This document shows, piece after piece, positions 56,583 to 64,000 of a stretch of DNA of 64,000 bases. The DNA lies in contig CAVXYG010000012.1 in assembly GCA_963766005.1 (NCBI GenBank), positions 248,001 to 312,000 on the forward strand, in the 5' to 3' direction. Source of the stretch: CAVXYG01 sp963766005. GTDB taxonomy: Bacteria > Actinomycetota > Actinomycetes > S36-B12 > GCA-2699445. The translations under genes were made by a program, and so were the position numbers. Every line of letters starts with the position of its first letter. Position 1 is the stretch's first letter. The notes under the pieces were generated by a model. That model did no database searches. It had not been told where the DNA came from and saw only the letters and a program-made list of their open reading frames with translations.

Positions 56583-56939
56583 TCAGCCGACGCCGAGCAG
56601 GTCGATGACGAAGACCAGCGTCTTGCCGGAGAGCCGATGCCCGCCTGCCTCGCCGTAGGCAAGCGCCGGGGGGATGATCAGTTCGCGACGCCCACCGACT
56701 CGCATGCCGGGGATTCCGTCCTGCCAGCCCTGAATCAGGCCGCGCAGCGGGAACTGGATGGACTCGCCGCGGTTCCACGAGGAGTCGAACTCCTCGCCGG
56801 TGTCGAACTCGACGCCGACGTAGTGGACGGTCACCTGGTCGCCGGGCTTGGCCTGCGCCCCGTCGCCGACGGTGATGTCGCGGATCTGGAGCGCGGTGGG
56901 GGCGTCGCCGCCTGGGAAGTCGATCTCTGGCTTCTGCAT
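56583..56939 (-). CDS. FKBP-type peptidyl-prolyl isomerase
   Basis: 118-aa single FKBP domain without signal peptide, so cytoplasmic, catalysing proline isomerisation during folding. The core is KPGDQVTVHYVGVEFDTGEE, then FDSSWNRGESIQFPL and GLIQGWQDGIPGMRVGGRRE, ending LVFVIDLLGVG. Aromatic residues that line the FK506 pocket (Tyr, Phe, Trp of GLIQGW) are present. CAGACT stands 6 nt before the ATG. Common as a single gene in actinobacteria. Confidence 0.93.
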   Translation of the reverse strand: MQKPEIDFPGGDAPTALQIRDITVGDGAQAKPGDQVTVHYVGVEFDTGEEFDSSWNRGESIQFPLRGLIQGWQDGIPGMRVGGRRELIIPPALAYGEAGGHRLSGKTLVFVIDLLGVG

Positions 56940-57181
56940 CCGATCAGTCTGCCAGGTCGGGGCGGCGCGGCGGCAGAGGTGCTTGCCGGTGATCGTCTCG
57001 CGCTCGGCTCAGCGGGCTGCGAGGAGCCGCCCGCCCCAGGTGCCGGCAAGCCCGGGGTGCTGCCGAGGCGGTGGTTGCGGTGCGCTCGCGCAGTCCGCGC
57101 CAGGCGGTCTGGTCGCGTCGGCAACGGACCGCCTTGGCCTGCGGCGGGGGACGGCACACCGCCCCACGACTCGGGCGGCAC

Positions 57182-58132
57182 TCACCCCCGAGGCGTGGAG
57201 TCCCGGATCAGCACCTCTTGGGCCGCTGAGGCCGCGAGCACCCCGTCGCGCCGGAAGAACTCTCCCCGGGCGAAGCCTCGACCGTGCCCTGCCGAGGGGG
57301 AGTCAGTGGCGAACAGCAGCCACTCATCGGCCCAGAACCGGTTGTGGAACCACATCGCGTGGTCCAGTGACGCGATGTCCAGGCCTCTCGCCCCTGCCCG
57401 GCCGCCGTGGTGCCCTGTCACGGTGCCCACCATGTTGAGGTCGGAGAAGTAGGTCAGGATGCAGACGTTGAGCAGTTGGACGTTCGGCAGATCCTCGCTC
57501 GACCGGACCCAGTTCAGACGGTCGAACCGTCCCTGTGACACCTCCAGCGCCCGCGCCGGCTCAATGACGCGCAGATCGAACCGCTGGGCGGTGGGGTAGC
57601 CGTGCTCGGTCAAGGCGGTGGCCAAGTTCGATTCCGACGGATCCGCAGTCAGCGTGATGTGGTCGAACACCACTTCCGGCGGGAGGCTGTCGGGCGGCGG
57701 GACCGCGCGGAACCATGCCGGCTGGCGGCCCTCGCGCTGGTGCTCGGGCCCGGTCTGGGGCTCGGCGAACGACACCGACATGGTGAAGATCGTCTTCCCG
57801 TACTGGATGGCCCGGACCCGACGGGTGGTGAAGCTGCGGCCGTCGCGGGGCCGATCCACCATGTAGACGATGTGGTCGGTCGTGTGACCGGGCCGCAGGA
57901 AATACGCGTGGAGCGAGTGCACGTCGCGAGACTCGTCGGCCACCGTGGCGCCGGCCGCGACTAGGGCCTGCGCGGCGACCTGCCCGCCGAATGCCCGCAG
58001 CGGGCTTCCGGCGTGGCACCAGCCCGTGAAGACATCACGGTCCACCTGCTTGAGCCGCAAGCGTGTCAGGAAGTCGTCCTGGGGGCTGGGCGGCCGGTCG
58101 TGGTAGGCGGAGATGAGGCCTTCGATCAGCAT
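57182..58132 (-). CDS. tesB: Acyl-CoA thioesterase II
   Basis: 316-aa double hot-dog thioesterase hydrolysing medium/long acyl-CoA. First half contains AFGGQVAAQALVAAGATV and SLHAYFLRPGHTTDHIVYMV; second half contains NWVRSSEDLPNVQLLNVCIL, SLDHAMWFHNRFWADEWLLF and the terminal catalytic part GRGFARGEFFRRDGVLAASA. The Asp-Thr-Gln triad of TesB fits these blocks. AATACT (plus 58139-58144) stands 6 nt before the ATG. It is divergent from the small Cys-rich protein. Confidence 0.94.
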   Translation of the reverse strand: MLIEGLISAYHDRPPSPQDDFLTRLRLKQVDRDVFTGWCHAGSPLRAFGGQVAAQALVAAGATVADESRDVHSLHAYFLRPGHTTDHIVYMVDRPRDGRSFTTRRVRAIQYGKTIFTMSVSFAEPQTGPEHQREGRQPAWFRAVPPPDSLPPEVVFDHITLTADPSESNLATALTEHGYPTAQRFDLRVIEPARALEVSQGRFDRLNWVRSSEDLPNVQLLNVCILTYFSDLNMVGTVTGHHGGRAGARGLDIASLDHAMWFHNRFWADEWLLFATDSPSAGHGRGFARGEFFRRDGVLAASAAQEVLIRDSTPRG

Positions 58133-58174
58133 GGCGCCAGTATTGCCGCTCCCGGTCGGCAATGCGTTTCCATC

Positions 58175-58192
58175 TATACCCGGGGGGGTATA
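58175..58192. promoter_or_regulatory. CsoR-like operator overlapping a -10 region
   Basis: TATACCC-GGGG-GGGTATA is an 18-bp dyad of A/T-flanked C and G runs, the pattern recognised by CsoR/RcnR-family metal or persulfide sensors. It sits between tesB and the 38-aa Cys-rich protein, and its right end overlaps TATACA (58189-58194), the likely -10 of the small gene, so binding would repress. No csoR gene is in the window. Confidence 0.6.
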
Positions 58193-58233
58193 CAATGAGC
58201 ACTCTCGCCGGATCAGCCTGGAGGATTCCCACG

Positions 58234-58350
58234 ATGTGCAGCCCAGCCCTGTGCCCCCGTTGCCGCAAGGTCACCTGGACCGGATGCGGCAATCACGTCG
58301 AGCAGGCATTGTCCGGATTCCCCGCGGAGCGGCGCTGCGAGTGCCGCTAG
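58234..58350 (+). CDS. Small Cys-rich protein (38 aa)
   Basis: 38-aa protein beginning MCSPALCPRCRKVTWTGCGN, then HVEQALSGF and ending CECR, with seven cysteines, two of them at C7 and C10 (CPRC) and two at the end (CEC). I know this family from many bacteria by the pattern MC...C..CxKxTWxGCGxHV but not a function; metal or persulfide binding is plausible. GGAGGATT precedes the ATG by about 7 nt. An earlier in-frame ATG (58195) would add 13 residues but overlaps the -10 element. Expression is probably under the CsoR-like operator upstream. Confidence 0.72.
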   Translation: MCSPALCPRCRKVTWTGCGNHVEQALSGFPAERRCECR

Positions 58351-58352
58351 GG

Positions 58353-58478
58353 GTGTGCGTTCAGGCGAGTCGGGCGGAGCATGGACCGATCATCGCCGAG
58401 CTGCCCGACATCTGCGACTTCCCCCTCGAGCACGTCCTCCAGCTGCACACCACGAACCCCGAGCTGCTCGCCCGGTGA
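58353..58478 (+). CDS. Hypothetical 41-aa ORF after the Cys-rich gene
   Basis: 41-codon frame reading VCVQASRAEHGPIIAELPDI and CDFPLEHVLQLHTTNPELLA, with strongly GC third positions and no Arg-rich filler, which looks coding. Two base pairs after the Cys-rich gene stop. There is no good ribosome site and I do not recognise a family; it may be a remnant of a longer gene or chance. Confidence 0.3.
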   Translation: MCVQASRAEHGPIIAELPDICDFPLEHVLQLHTTNPELLAR

Positions 58479-58686
58479 CCGTAGGCGTCCGGCCCTGAAG
58501 CCACCCGTCAGGCCCCGGGCGCTCGTGCGCGGAGGCCGGGCGGCGGGTCTCGGCCGGGTATGGCGCCGCGACTGCCAGTTGGCCAGACCCCCCCGCACGC
58601 GGCGCACGGCGCGGTGGATCTCCCACCTTCGCCGACCCCGTCTGCCCGACGCGCGGAGCGCAGCGTGCCCACGGTGCGGCCAACTG

Positions 58687-60339
58687 CTACCCCTGGGGGG
58701 AGTCGGCCCGATCGAGGCTGCGCAGCACCGATGCCCGCTGGGACTCATCGAACAGCACGACGTCCCTGCGGCCGCGCCAGACCGGCATCCCCGCCGCGAG
58801 GTACCGGTAGGACGAGCGTGCGACGGCTCGCGCTCGGCGGGGCTCGTTCGGCCACCGAAGGGACTCGGCGAGCGAGGCCACCGAGGCCGCGTCGCGCGCC
58901 AGCCAGCGGCTGGCGAGATCCGCTGTCACGAGGCGGTCGCGCTTGTCGTTGTTGCATCCGCGATCGGTCAGCACCAGGTTGCTGAGGTCGTCGTTGGCGT
59001 AGTGGCTCCACGGGATCACATGATCGACCTCCACGTTGCGGCCCAGCGCGCGGCGGCACCAGAAGCAATCCCGGATGCCGAGATCCCGCAGCCCCTCGGC
59101 AACCGGCGCCAGGGAGCTGCGCTCGGCGCCGAACATGAAGTCGGACAGATCGGCCCCCTCGAGCTGGAGCCCGTTGAAGCCGGCGACGCCATCCACCCAG
59201 ACGTCGTGCGCGGCGATGCGGATCAGCGCCGCGTTCCGGGCCAAGGCCTCGGCTACGCCCGGATACAGCGTGATCACCGGTCTTGGGTCCAGCGCACCCC
59301 GCTCCGCCTGGTAGCGGCTGTCGTCGAAGAGGAAGCGGGGGTAGCCGTCTGCGCCGGAAGCGGACCCAGGCCGCTGCAAGCGCGGCACCGGCTGCTTGGC
59401 CAGGGCCCGCTCGACGGCCCGCCTGCACCGCTGGTACGCAACCGGGAAGCCGCCGCGCACGCGCCCCAGCGGCGTGCCGGGACCGGCGCCGGACTTCGCC
59501 CGAAGCTGGAGCAGCGCGGTGGTGATGCGCAATCGGCTGCGACCCGGCCCCTGCCGCAGGGCAGGCGCGTCGAGGGCGGGGTAGGGCCGGGTCTGTGGCC
59601 AGTACAGCTCCATGACGCGGTCAGCGACATCGGCCAACGGCAGCGTCAGCGGTGCCGCTGGCTGGCTGCGCTCGACGGCCAACTCGGTGAGCGCCAGTAG
59701 CAGGGCAGGCTTGTAGGTAGCGCTGCGACGTCCCTCGTTCAGGACTGCGAGCACGCGCTGCACCAGGTCCGCCTGTTCCGTTGCCGACGCTGCGGCCTCA
59801 GCCGGCGACGCGGCCTCGGCTTGGGCAGCCGCGGACGCCGCAGTCCGGCTCGACGCCTCCTGCAGTGCCGAGGGTGAGGGCGTCGCCGACGTCTCATCCC
59901 GTTGCGCCAACGCCACGAGCGGGTGCGCTGGTTGCCATTGCTGCGCCGGCCCTGCTCGCAGGTAATTGCCGCGACCCGGGATGACGTGACGCACGCCACC
60001 GCGTGGATCGGTCGCATCGCCCGGGTACCGGGGGATGAGATGGACGTGGGCGTGGAAGATGGTCTGACCGGCCACGGCGCCGTCGTTGAAGCCGACGTTG
60101 TACCCGTGCGGCCGGTACCGATCGTCGAGCAGCGCCTTGCACTGCAGCACGAGCGCATCGACCGCGGCACGCTGGGCCGCGGTCGTCCCCCACCAGCTCG
60201 GCACGTGTCGGCGCGGGACCACCAGGGTGTGGCCGCGGCTGACGGGAAAGGCGTCAAGCACCGCGACGGCCTCGGCGTTGCTCGCGACGATCCGCGAGGG
60301 GGCCACGTCGCAGAACGGGCAGCCGGAGTCACCCTGCAC
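58687..60339 (-). CDS. HIT-domain and HNH endonuclease fusion protein
   Basis: 550-aa fusion. Residues 1-125 are a HIT domain: GCPFCDVAPSRIVASN at the start and the active histidine triad HAHVH at 96-100, as in nucleotide hydrolases of the HIT superfamily. A low-complexity Ala/Ser/Glu linker (about 135-200) follows. From about 205, an HNH nuclease of the type beginning TYKPALLLALTELAVE leads to the nuclease core with C-x2-C, then VDHVIPWSHYA (D439-H440) and CNNDK (463-466), Asn and His for metal. CAGGCT ends 7 nt before GTG 60339, so upstream in-frame codons are rejected. Possible DNA-modifying or defence role is inference. Confidence 0.85.
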   Translation of the reverse strand: MQGDSGCPFCDVAPSRIVASNAEAVAVLDAFPVSRGHTLVVPRRHVPSWWGTTAAQRAAVDALVLQCKALLDDRYRPHGYNVGFNDGAVAGQTIFHAHVHLIPRYPGDATDPRGGVRHVIPGRGNYLRAGPAQQWQPAHPLVALAQRDETSATPSPSALQEASSRTAASAAAQAEAASPAEAAASATEQADLVQRVLAVLNEGRRSATYKPALLLALTELAVERSQPAAPLTLPLADVADRVMELYWPQTRPYPALDAPALRQGPGRSRLRITTALLQLRAKSGAGPGTPLGRVRGGFPVAYQRCRRAVERALAKQPVPRLQRPGSASGADGYPRFLFDDSRYQAERGALDPRPVITLYPGVAEALARNAALIRIAAHDVWVDGVAGFNGLQLEGADLSDFMFGAERSSLAPVAEGLRDLGIRDCFWCRRALGRNVEVDHVIPWSHYANDDLSNLVLTDRGCNNDKRDRLVTADLASRWLARDAASVASLAESLRWPNEPRRARAVARSSYRYLAAGMPVWRGRRDVVLFDESQRASVLRSLDRADSPQG

Positions 60340-60525
60340 GTCGAGCAGCCTGCCAGATCGGAGTGCCGAGGCGCGCGACGCTGGCGTTCCAGCACGATGC
60401 CCGGCCAACTCGACGCGTCGCTTGCGGCGCGCGCTGCTCGTTGCCTACCCGGTCGTTCGGTGCGCCATGGCAACACGCCGCGCAATCGACGTCACGGATG
60501 GTTGTTCGCCGGACGTCCGACCGCC

Positions 60526-60531
60526 TAGACT
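60526..60531 (+). promoter_or_regulatory. -10 element of the DUF4352-like gene
   Basis: TAGACT, with TTGTTC 18 bp upstream as -35, ends 6 nt before GTG 60538. This is the best-formed promoter seen in the window. Confidence 0.6.
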
Positions 60532-60537
60532 GAAGAA

Positions 60538-61245
60538 GTGACTCAGGGGGAATCCAAGATGCGCCGCAGTGCACTGGTCTATCTGGCAGGCCTGGCCGCC
60601 GCAGCTGTCGTGGTGCTCGCCATCTACTCAGGTGTGGCCGACTCCGGCGCGACATCGACGGCGACGAACGGCGACGTGGCGAGCGAGACGCCGGGCGGCG
60701 GCGCCGCTGCGACTCAGGACGGCTCCGAGGCGACCGACCCCGATGGTGCAGAGTCGGCGCCGGGCAAGTCCGGCACCGCCGGTGCGGCTGCTGCCAAGAG
60801 TTCGAAGGGCAAGGCGCTCGGCCTTGAGAAGAACGCCCCGATCCCCGCGTACGAGGCGGCCCCGGTTGACGAGGCCGTGACGATTGAGAACCAGGTCACG
60901 GCATCGATCGTGAAGATCGAGAAGACCGAGTCGGACGGTCGCGGTGCGGGCGAGATCGATGGTCCCGCGCTTGCGGTCACGGTGGAACTGACGAATAACT
61001 CCGCCGAGGCGATCGACCTGTCGACCAGCGGTGTCACGATGGCGCTCGGTGCCGACATGATCCCGGCGTCGCCGCTGCCGACGCAGTCGAAGTCCGACCC
61101 CTTCTCCGGCACGCTCGCCAGCGGGAAGAAGGCGACGGCGACCTATGTCTTCCTGGTCCGAGAGGGATCGCCAGCAGAGCTTCGGATCGAGGTCACGCAC
61201 GGCGGGACCAACCCGCTCATCGTCTTCACGGGCACTCGCCCGTAG
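60538..61245 (+). CDS. Exported or anchored protein with a DUF4352-like domain
   Basis: 235-aa protein with an N-terminal hydrophobic segment (LVYLAGLAAAAVVVLAIYSG), a linker of about 80 aa rich in Ala/Gly/Ser/Thr/Asp, and a C-terminal Ig-like domain from about 115: ENQVTASIVKIEKTESDGRG, DGPALAVTVELTNNSAEAID, FSGTLASGKKATATYVFLV. The layout is that of DUF4352/telomeric-repeat-like secreted domains, function unknown. GTG 60538 is 6 nt from TAGACT; an ATG at 60559, 21 nt on, has its own GGGGGAAT ribosome site and may be the true start. Not coupled to neighbours. Confidence 0.75.
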   Translation: MTQGESKMRRSALVYLAGLAAAAVVVLAIYSGVADSGATSTATNGDVASETPGGGAAATQDGSEATDPDGAESAPGKSGTAGAAAAKSSKGKALGLEKNAPIPAYEAAPVDEAVTIENQVTASIVKIEKTESDGRGAGEIDGPALAVTVELTNNSAEAIDLSTSGVTMALGADMIPASPLPTQSKSDPFSGTLASGKKATATYVFLVREGSPAELRIEVTHGGTNPLIVFTGTRP

Positions 61246-61823
61246 GGCCAGGGTCGATTGCGCGCAGTGCACTTGGGCCGCTGGTACGTCGTGGCGTGGT
61301 GACTAGCCTGACTGCGCACCCACTGCGCCTCTGGTCTTCTGCGTGGAGTGCGCAGAGTCCCGGTTGAGGTGCCAGCAGCGCGCTGTCCGGCACACGCTGC
61401 AGCTGCCAGGTGCTCGTACCTCGCGATTGCGGCTGTGTGCTGCTGCAACTGCTGACACGGTCCGAGGCCGAATCGGCAGTGCTTCTGCGGCCAGCACGAT
61501 GCCGGCAGCCGCCGGTCAGGCAGGGGTGTCGCACAGCAACCGGGCGCCGGAGGCCCGACCAGCATAGACATCGGCTGTGGCTTCCCAAGCCGGCTCGAAC
61601 CCTCGGATTCGCTACGAGGGCAACTGCAGACCGCCAGGTCGGCCACCCGGCGAGGCGGTCGGCTACGCATCGGCCCCACCACCGATGCCAGGAGATGCAC
61701 GCCGGAGCGAACCGCAAGGCTCACGGGGATCGAGGGGCTGTCCCGACCCGCAGATGTCGCTCGCCGACGACAAGTCGGAAGTGGGACCAAGCCGCCGTCA
61801 CTCCCCTGCAGCGCGCACCGGCC
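61246..61823. other. Intergenic region without a recognisable gene
   Basis: 578 bp between convergent genes. Third-position G/C is less marked than in coding DNA and open frames are mosaics of Arg, Gln and Ser. I found no tRNA, no repeat family and no clear terminator. It may mark the edge of a variable glycan locus. Confidence 0.45.
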
Positions 61824-62840
61824 CTACCGCTGGGCGGATGCATCCCGACGGCGCTGCACCGCCTGGTCGTAGACCGCGAGGTGCAACTCCCCGGCCAGGT
61901 CCCAGTCGCGACCACTGAGGTCGGGCGCAGCGCTCTGGTCGATCTCGCGCGCCTGCTCCAGCGCCCGAGCCAGGGCAGCAGCATCCAGCGGTGCTTCGTA
62001 CTGCAGCACCCAACCGGCCCCGACCTCGTCTGCCAACTCCTGCGCGATCCTGGATGCGGGCACCAGCACCGGTCGTCCCAACGAGAGCGCAAGCAGCACC
62101 GCGCCGGAATTGTGCATCTCGGCGTAGGGCAGCACCACCAGCTCCGCCTGGCCGATCTCGCGCGCCAGATCGGCATCGCTGACCCGTTCCAGGCGCAGTC
62201 CGACGCGCGGATCCCGGGCGGCAAGACCCTCGAGCTCGGCTTGCAGGTCGGCGTCCTTGGCCTTGCCGCAGACCCTCAGACTTATCGAGTCGCCGCCCAG
62301 CTCGGCGAAGGCGGTGAGGAGCCCGGGTACCGCCTTGTACCGGCGGAGCAAGCCGAAGAAGAGCAGACGTCCGGGCACGCGGTGGCAGACCTCGTGGTCC
62401 CGGTACCACGAGATGTAATGGCCGTGCGGGATGAGCGTCGCCTCACCGCCAAGCGGCACGGCCGTCGCGGGGTTCAGGGCGATCCAGCCGTCGGTCTGGG
62501 CGTCCACCAGGTCGAGGATGCGCCGGTCCACCGACGAGGCGACCTCGTGAGGCTGCTCGTTGTGCAGTGTGCGCACGATGGCGATGCCGTCGCGGCGGCA
62601 TCGGCGCAGCAGGGCGAGGAGCGCGGCGCGCCGCCGCCAGTTGTAGAGCGCACCGCGGCCCTGCAGCAGGTTCTCCGGCCAGTGCAGGTGGAGCACGTCG
62701 TAGTCGGCGCGCAGCGCCAGCCGCCAGTCGAACGTGCGCACATCGGCCCCCACGGTCGTCAACGACCGCACGAGTTGGGCCATGTACGGATTGCGCGGGG
62801 CAGCCTGTTCGTCGAACGACTGCAGTACTCGCAGGGTCAC
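61824..62840 (-). CDS. Glycosyltransferase (GT4-like)
   Basis: 338-aa GT-B fold transferase. N-terminal Rossmann half carries DVLHLHWPENLLQGRGALYN, a motif of mannosyl/glucosyl transferases in exopolysaccharide loci; the C-terminal donor half has LLFFGLLRRYKAVPGLLTAF and the E-x-nucleotide region LPYAEMHNSGAVLLALSLGR, which replaces the usual EX7E. Cytoplasmic, peripheral. Its ATG overlaps the upstream F420-beta-like gene (ATGA), so both belong to one locus. Acceptor and donor sugars cannot be read from sequence. Confidence 0.82.
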   Translation of the reverse strand: MTLRVLQSFDEQAAPRNPYMAQLVRSLTTVGADVRTFDWRLALRADYDVLHLHWPENLLQGRGALYNWRRRAALLALLRRCRRDGIAIVRTLHNEQPHEVASSVDRRILDLVDAQTDGWIALNPATAVPLGGEATLIPHGHYISWYRDHEVCHRVPGRLLFFGLLRRYKAVPGLLTAFAELGGDSISLRVCGKAKDADLQAELEGLAARDPRVGLRLERVSDADLAREIGQAELVVLPYAEMHNSGAVLLALSLGRPVLVPASRIAQELADEVGAGWVLQYEAPLDAAALARALEQAREIDQSAAPDLSGRDWDLAGELHLAVYDQAVQRRRDASAQR

Positions 62841-64000
62841 GAGGCCTCCTTCTTCGCCCGCCGGTAGCTGCCCCGCAGCTGGCGCAGCGCCTCACGAGGT
62901 TCGCCCAGAGCCAGCGAGGCCAAGCCGAAGCCGCGGTATTTCGGCACCGAGCGGCCCGCGAGTCTCCGGCCGGTGAGCCGCGCCGCGAGGAACCTCCGTC
63001 GGCTCACCTGCAGCGGCTGCACGGCATGCAAAGCGCTGATGCTCTGGTCGGCAACGACCAGATGGCCGCGGGCGACCGCATGTTCCACCAGCGCGCGACC
63101 GCGCGGGGTCCTGGCGATGATGACGCTCTGCCCGGGCGCCTCGTCGAAGACCGGGAAGCCCTTCTCGTCGGATTCCCAGATGTCGCCGGCAGCCACGTCG
63201 GCGCTCTCCCCGACGCCGTCCACGCAGATCTTGCACCGAGACTGCAGGCGTTTGCCCAGGTGCTGGCCCCACGACTCCTCGTAGGTCGTCGCATGGGACG
63301 AGCCACCGGGGTCGGTGAAGCTGAAGAAGCCCGGCCAGCCGTTGCCGCGGTAGCGCAGGCCGACGACGCTGCCGGGCTGTCCGCCCATCTGCTCGATCAA
63401 GTCGTCGGTCGCGGCTTGGCTCGGCACGCCGGCGCAGAAGAAGGACAGGATGTAGGGGGTGCCGACCGCGGGCAACCGCCGCAGCGCGGATGCCTCGCAC
63501 GGTCTGCACACGATCGCCGTGCCCGGCCCGGCGCCGGCGAGCGCCGCAGTCGTGGACGCCGGGGCGTATCGGGAGGACGCGTACTCGCCCAGCTCGGCGG
63601 GATCGGTCACGGCTGCCGTGAGCGTGCGGCTGCCACGTTCGGCGCCACCGGCCACCACGACCCCGGAGACTTCGTCGAGCTCCAGCGCCGCTCGGGCCAG
63701 GGCGCTGAGCGCGCCGCCGCTGCTGCCCTTGAACCGCAGCTCGGGATCGGCGGCGTGGCCCACCCAGACGTGCAGCGCGTCGCCGAAGTAGGCGTCGCGG
63801 GTAGCGCCCGGGGCGGGATCTGGTCGCTGGACCGCGATCGCCGGGCAGTAGTCGGCCAGGGGCGGACCCTCGCCTGCCGGACTCGCGGCCGGGACGGGTC
63901 GCAGGTGGCCGGCCGGATCCAGCGCCATGCCGCTGGCCAGGCCGGTGAGCACGCAGGCGCCGCAGCCGCTGCAGTTCCCGCTGGCCAGCACGGCCTGCAG
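62837..64000 (-). CDS. Coenzyme F420 hydrogenase/dehydrogenase beta-subunit-like protein, 5' end beyond window
   Basis: At least 385 codons; open to the window edge. A GTG at 63991 is the first possible start seen, but the preceding codons (LQA) are in frame and the gene may begin outside. An N-terminal [4Fe-4S] motif NCSGCGAC (C7, C10, C13 from that GTG) is followed by the F420-beta domain: FKGSSGGALSALARAALE, SFFCAGVPSQAATDDLIEQM, and a second cluster SRCKICVDGVGESADVAAGDIW. The family appears in methanogen hydrogenases and in polysaccharide loci, next to glycosyltransferases and pyruvyltransferases, where it may reduce a sugar nucleotide or acceptor. F420 use is unproven. Confidence 0.82.
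   Translation of the reverse strand: MQAVLASGNCSGCGACVLTGLASGMALDPAGHLRPVPAASPAGEGPPLADYCPAIAVQRPDPAPGATRDAYFGDALHVWVGHAADPELRFKGSSGGALSALARAALELDEVSGVVVAGGAERGSRTLTAAVTDPAELGEYASSRYAPASTTAALAGAGPGTAIVCRPCEASALRRLPAVGTPYILSFFCAGVPSQAATDDLIEQMGGQPGSVVGLRYRGNGWPGFFSFTDPGGSSHATTYEESWGQHLGKRLQSRCKICVDGVGESADVAAGDIWESDEKGFPVFDEAPGQSVIIARTPRGRALVEHAVARGHLVVADQSISALHAVQPLQVSRRRFLAARLTGRRLAGRSVPKYRGFGLASLALGEPREALRQLRGSYRRAKKEAS

Noticed and set aside
61570..61640. tRNA-like GGTTCGAGCC segment on the minus strand
   Set aside because: The T-stem does not pair and no cloverleaf could be drawn.

Overview
This is 64 kb of high-GC (about 70 %) chromosomal DNA from an actinomycete (Actinomycetota). Evidence: whiB1 next to a PdtaS-like kinase; a SigF sigma factor with its RsbW-type anti-sigma factor; the actinobacterial fused 2-oxoglutarate decarboxylase Kgd; a sirA-cysH-siroheme operon; sucCD-perM-purN-purH and folD-DUF3017 in the order I know from Mycobacterium; and an F420-type protein. 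I cannot place it to genus; a high-GC lineage outside Mycobacterium fits best. No IS element, prophage, tRNA, rRNA or CRISPR array was seen.

Layout. 1-3.7 kb: kinase tail, whiB1, lipid kinase, small membrane protein, sigF-rsbW. 3.8-11.3 kb: solute-binding lipoprotein, malic enzyme, MDR oxidoreductase, a 57-aa protein, kgd. 11.7-18.3 kb: GluQ-like synthetase, repeat-tailed membrane protein, ABC exporter, 3-methyladenine glycosylase, P450 with ferredoxin and divergent TetR. 18.4-21.5 kb: second ABC-2 exporter. 22-26.6 kb: sulfite/sulfate assimilation operon preceded by a polycysteine leader ORF. 27-33.3 kb: SGNH hydrolase, UvrD/PcrA helicase, PAS-GGDEF protein, lipase. 33.5-45.2 kb: sucCD, perM, purNH, DMT transporter, folD, DUF3017, Nei-like glycosylase, mdh, icd. 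45.3-50.3 kb: exonuclease III, amidase, CNNM protein, trpS. 50.3-55.1 kb: glycine cleavage operon gcvT-H-P plus ACT regulator. 55.2-64 kb: DD-carboxypeptidase, FKBP, thioesterase, a small Cys-rich protein behind a CsoR-like operator, a HIT-HNH fusion, a DUF4352-like exported protein, and the edge of a glycan locus (glycosyltransferase plus F420-beta-like protein).

Functionally the window is rich in central carbon metabolism (Kgd, SucCD, Mdh, Icd, malic enzyme), one-carbon and purine metabolism (Gcv, FolD, PurN, PurH) and sulfur assimilation (SirA, CysH, siroheme enzymes). A window-wide regularity is that about twenty transcription units begin with a -10-like hexamer exactly 6-7 nt before the start codon, which implies leaderless mRNAs.

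Two conserved genes, sirA and folD, each carry a single-base insertion that breaks the frame. This looks more like consensus error than biology, but needs reads to decide. The most interesting observations are the leaderless polycysteine attenuator with a palindrome across its promoter, the HIT-HNH fusion, and the CsoR-like operator in front of a 38-aa Cys-rich protein.
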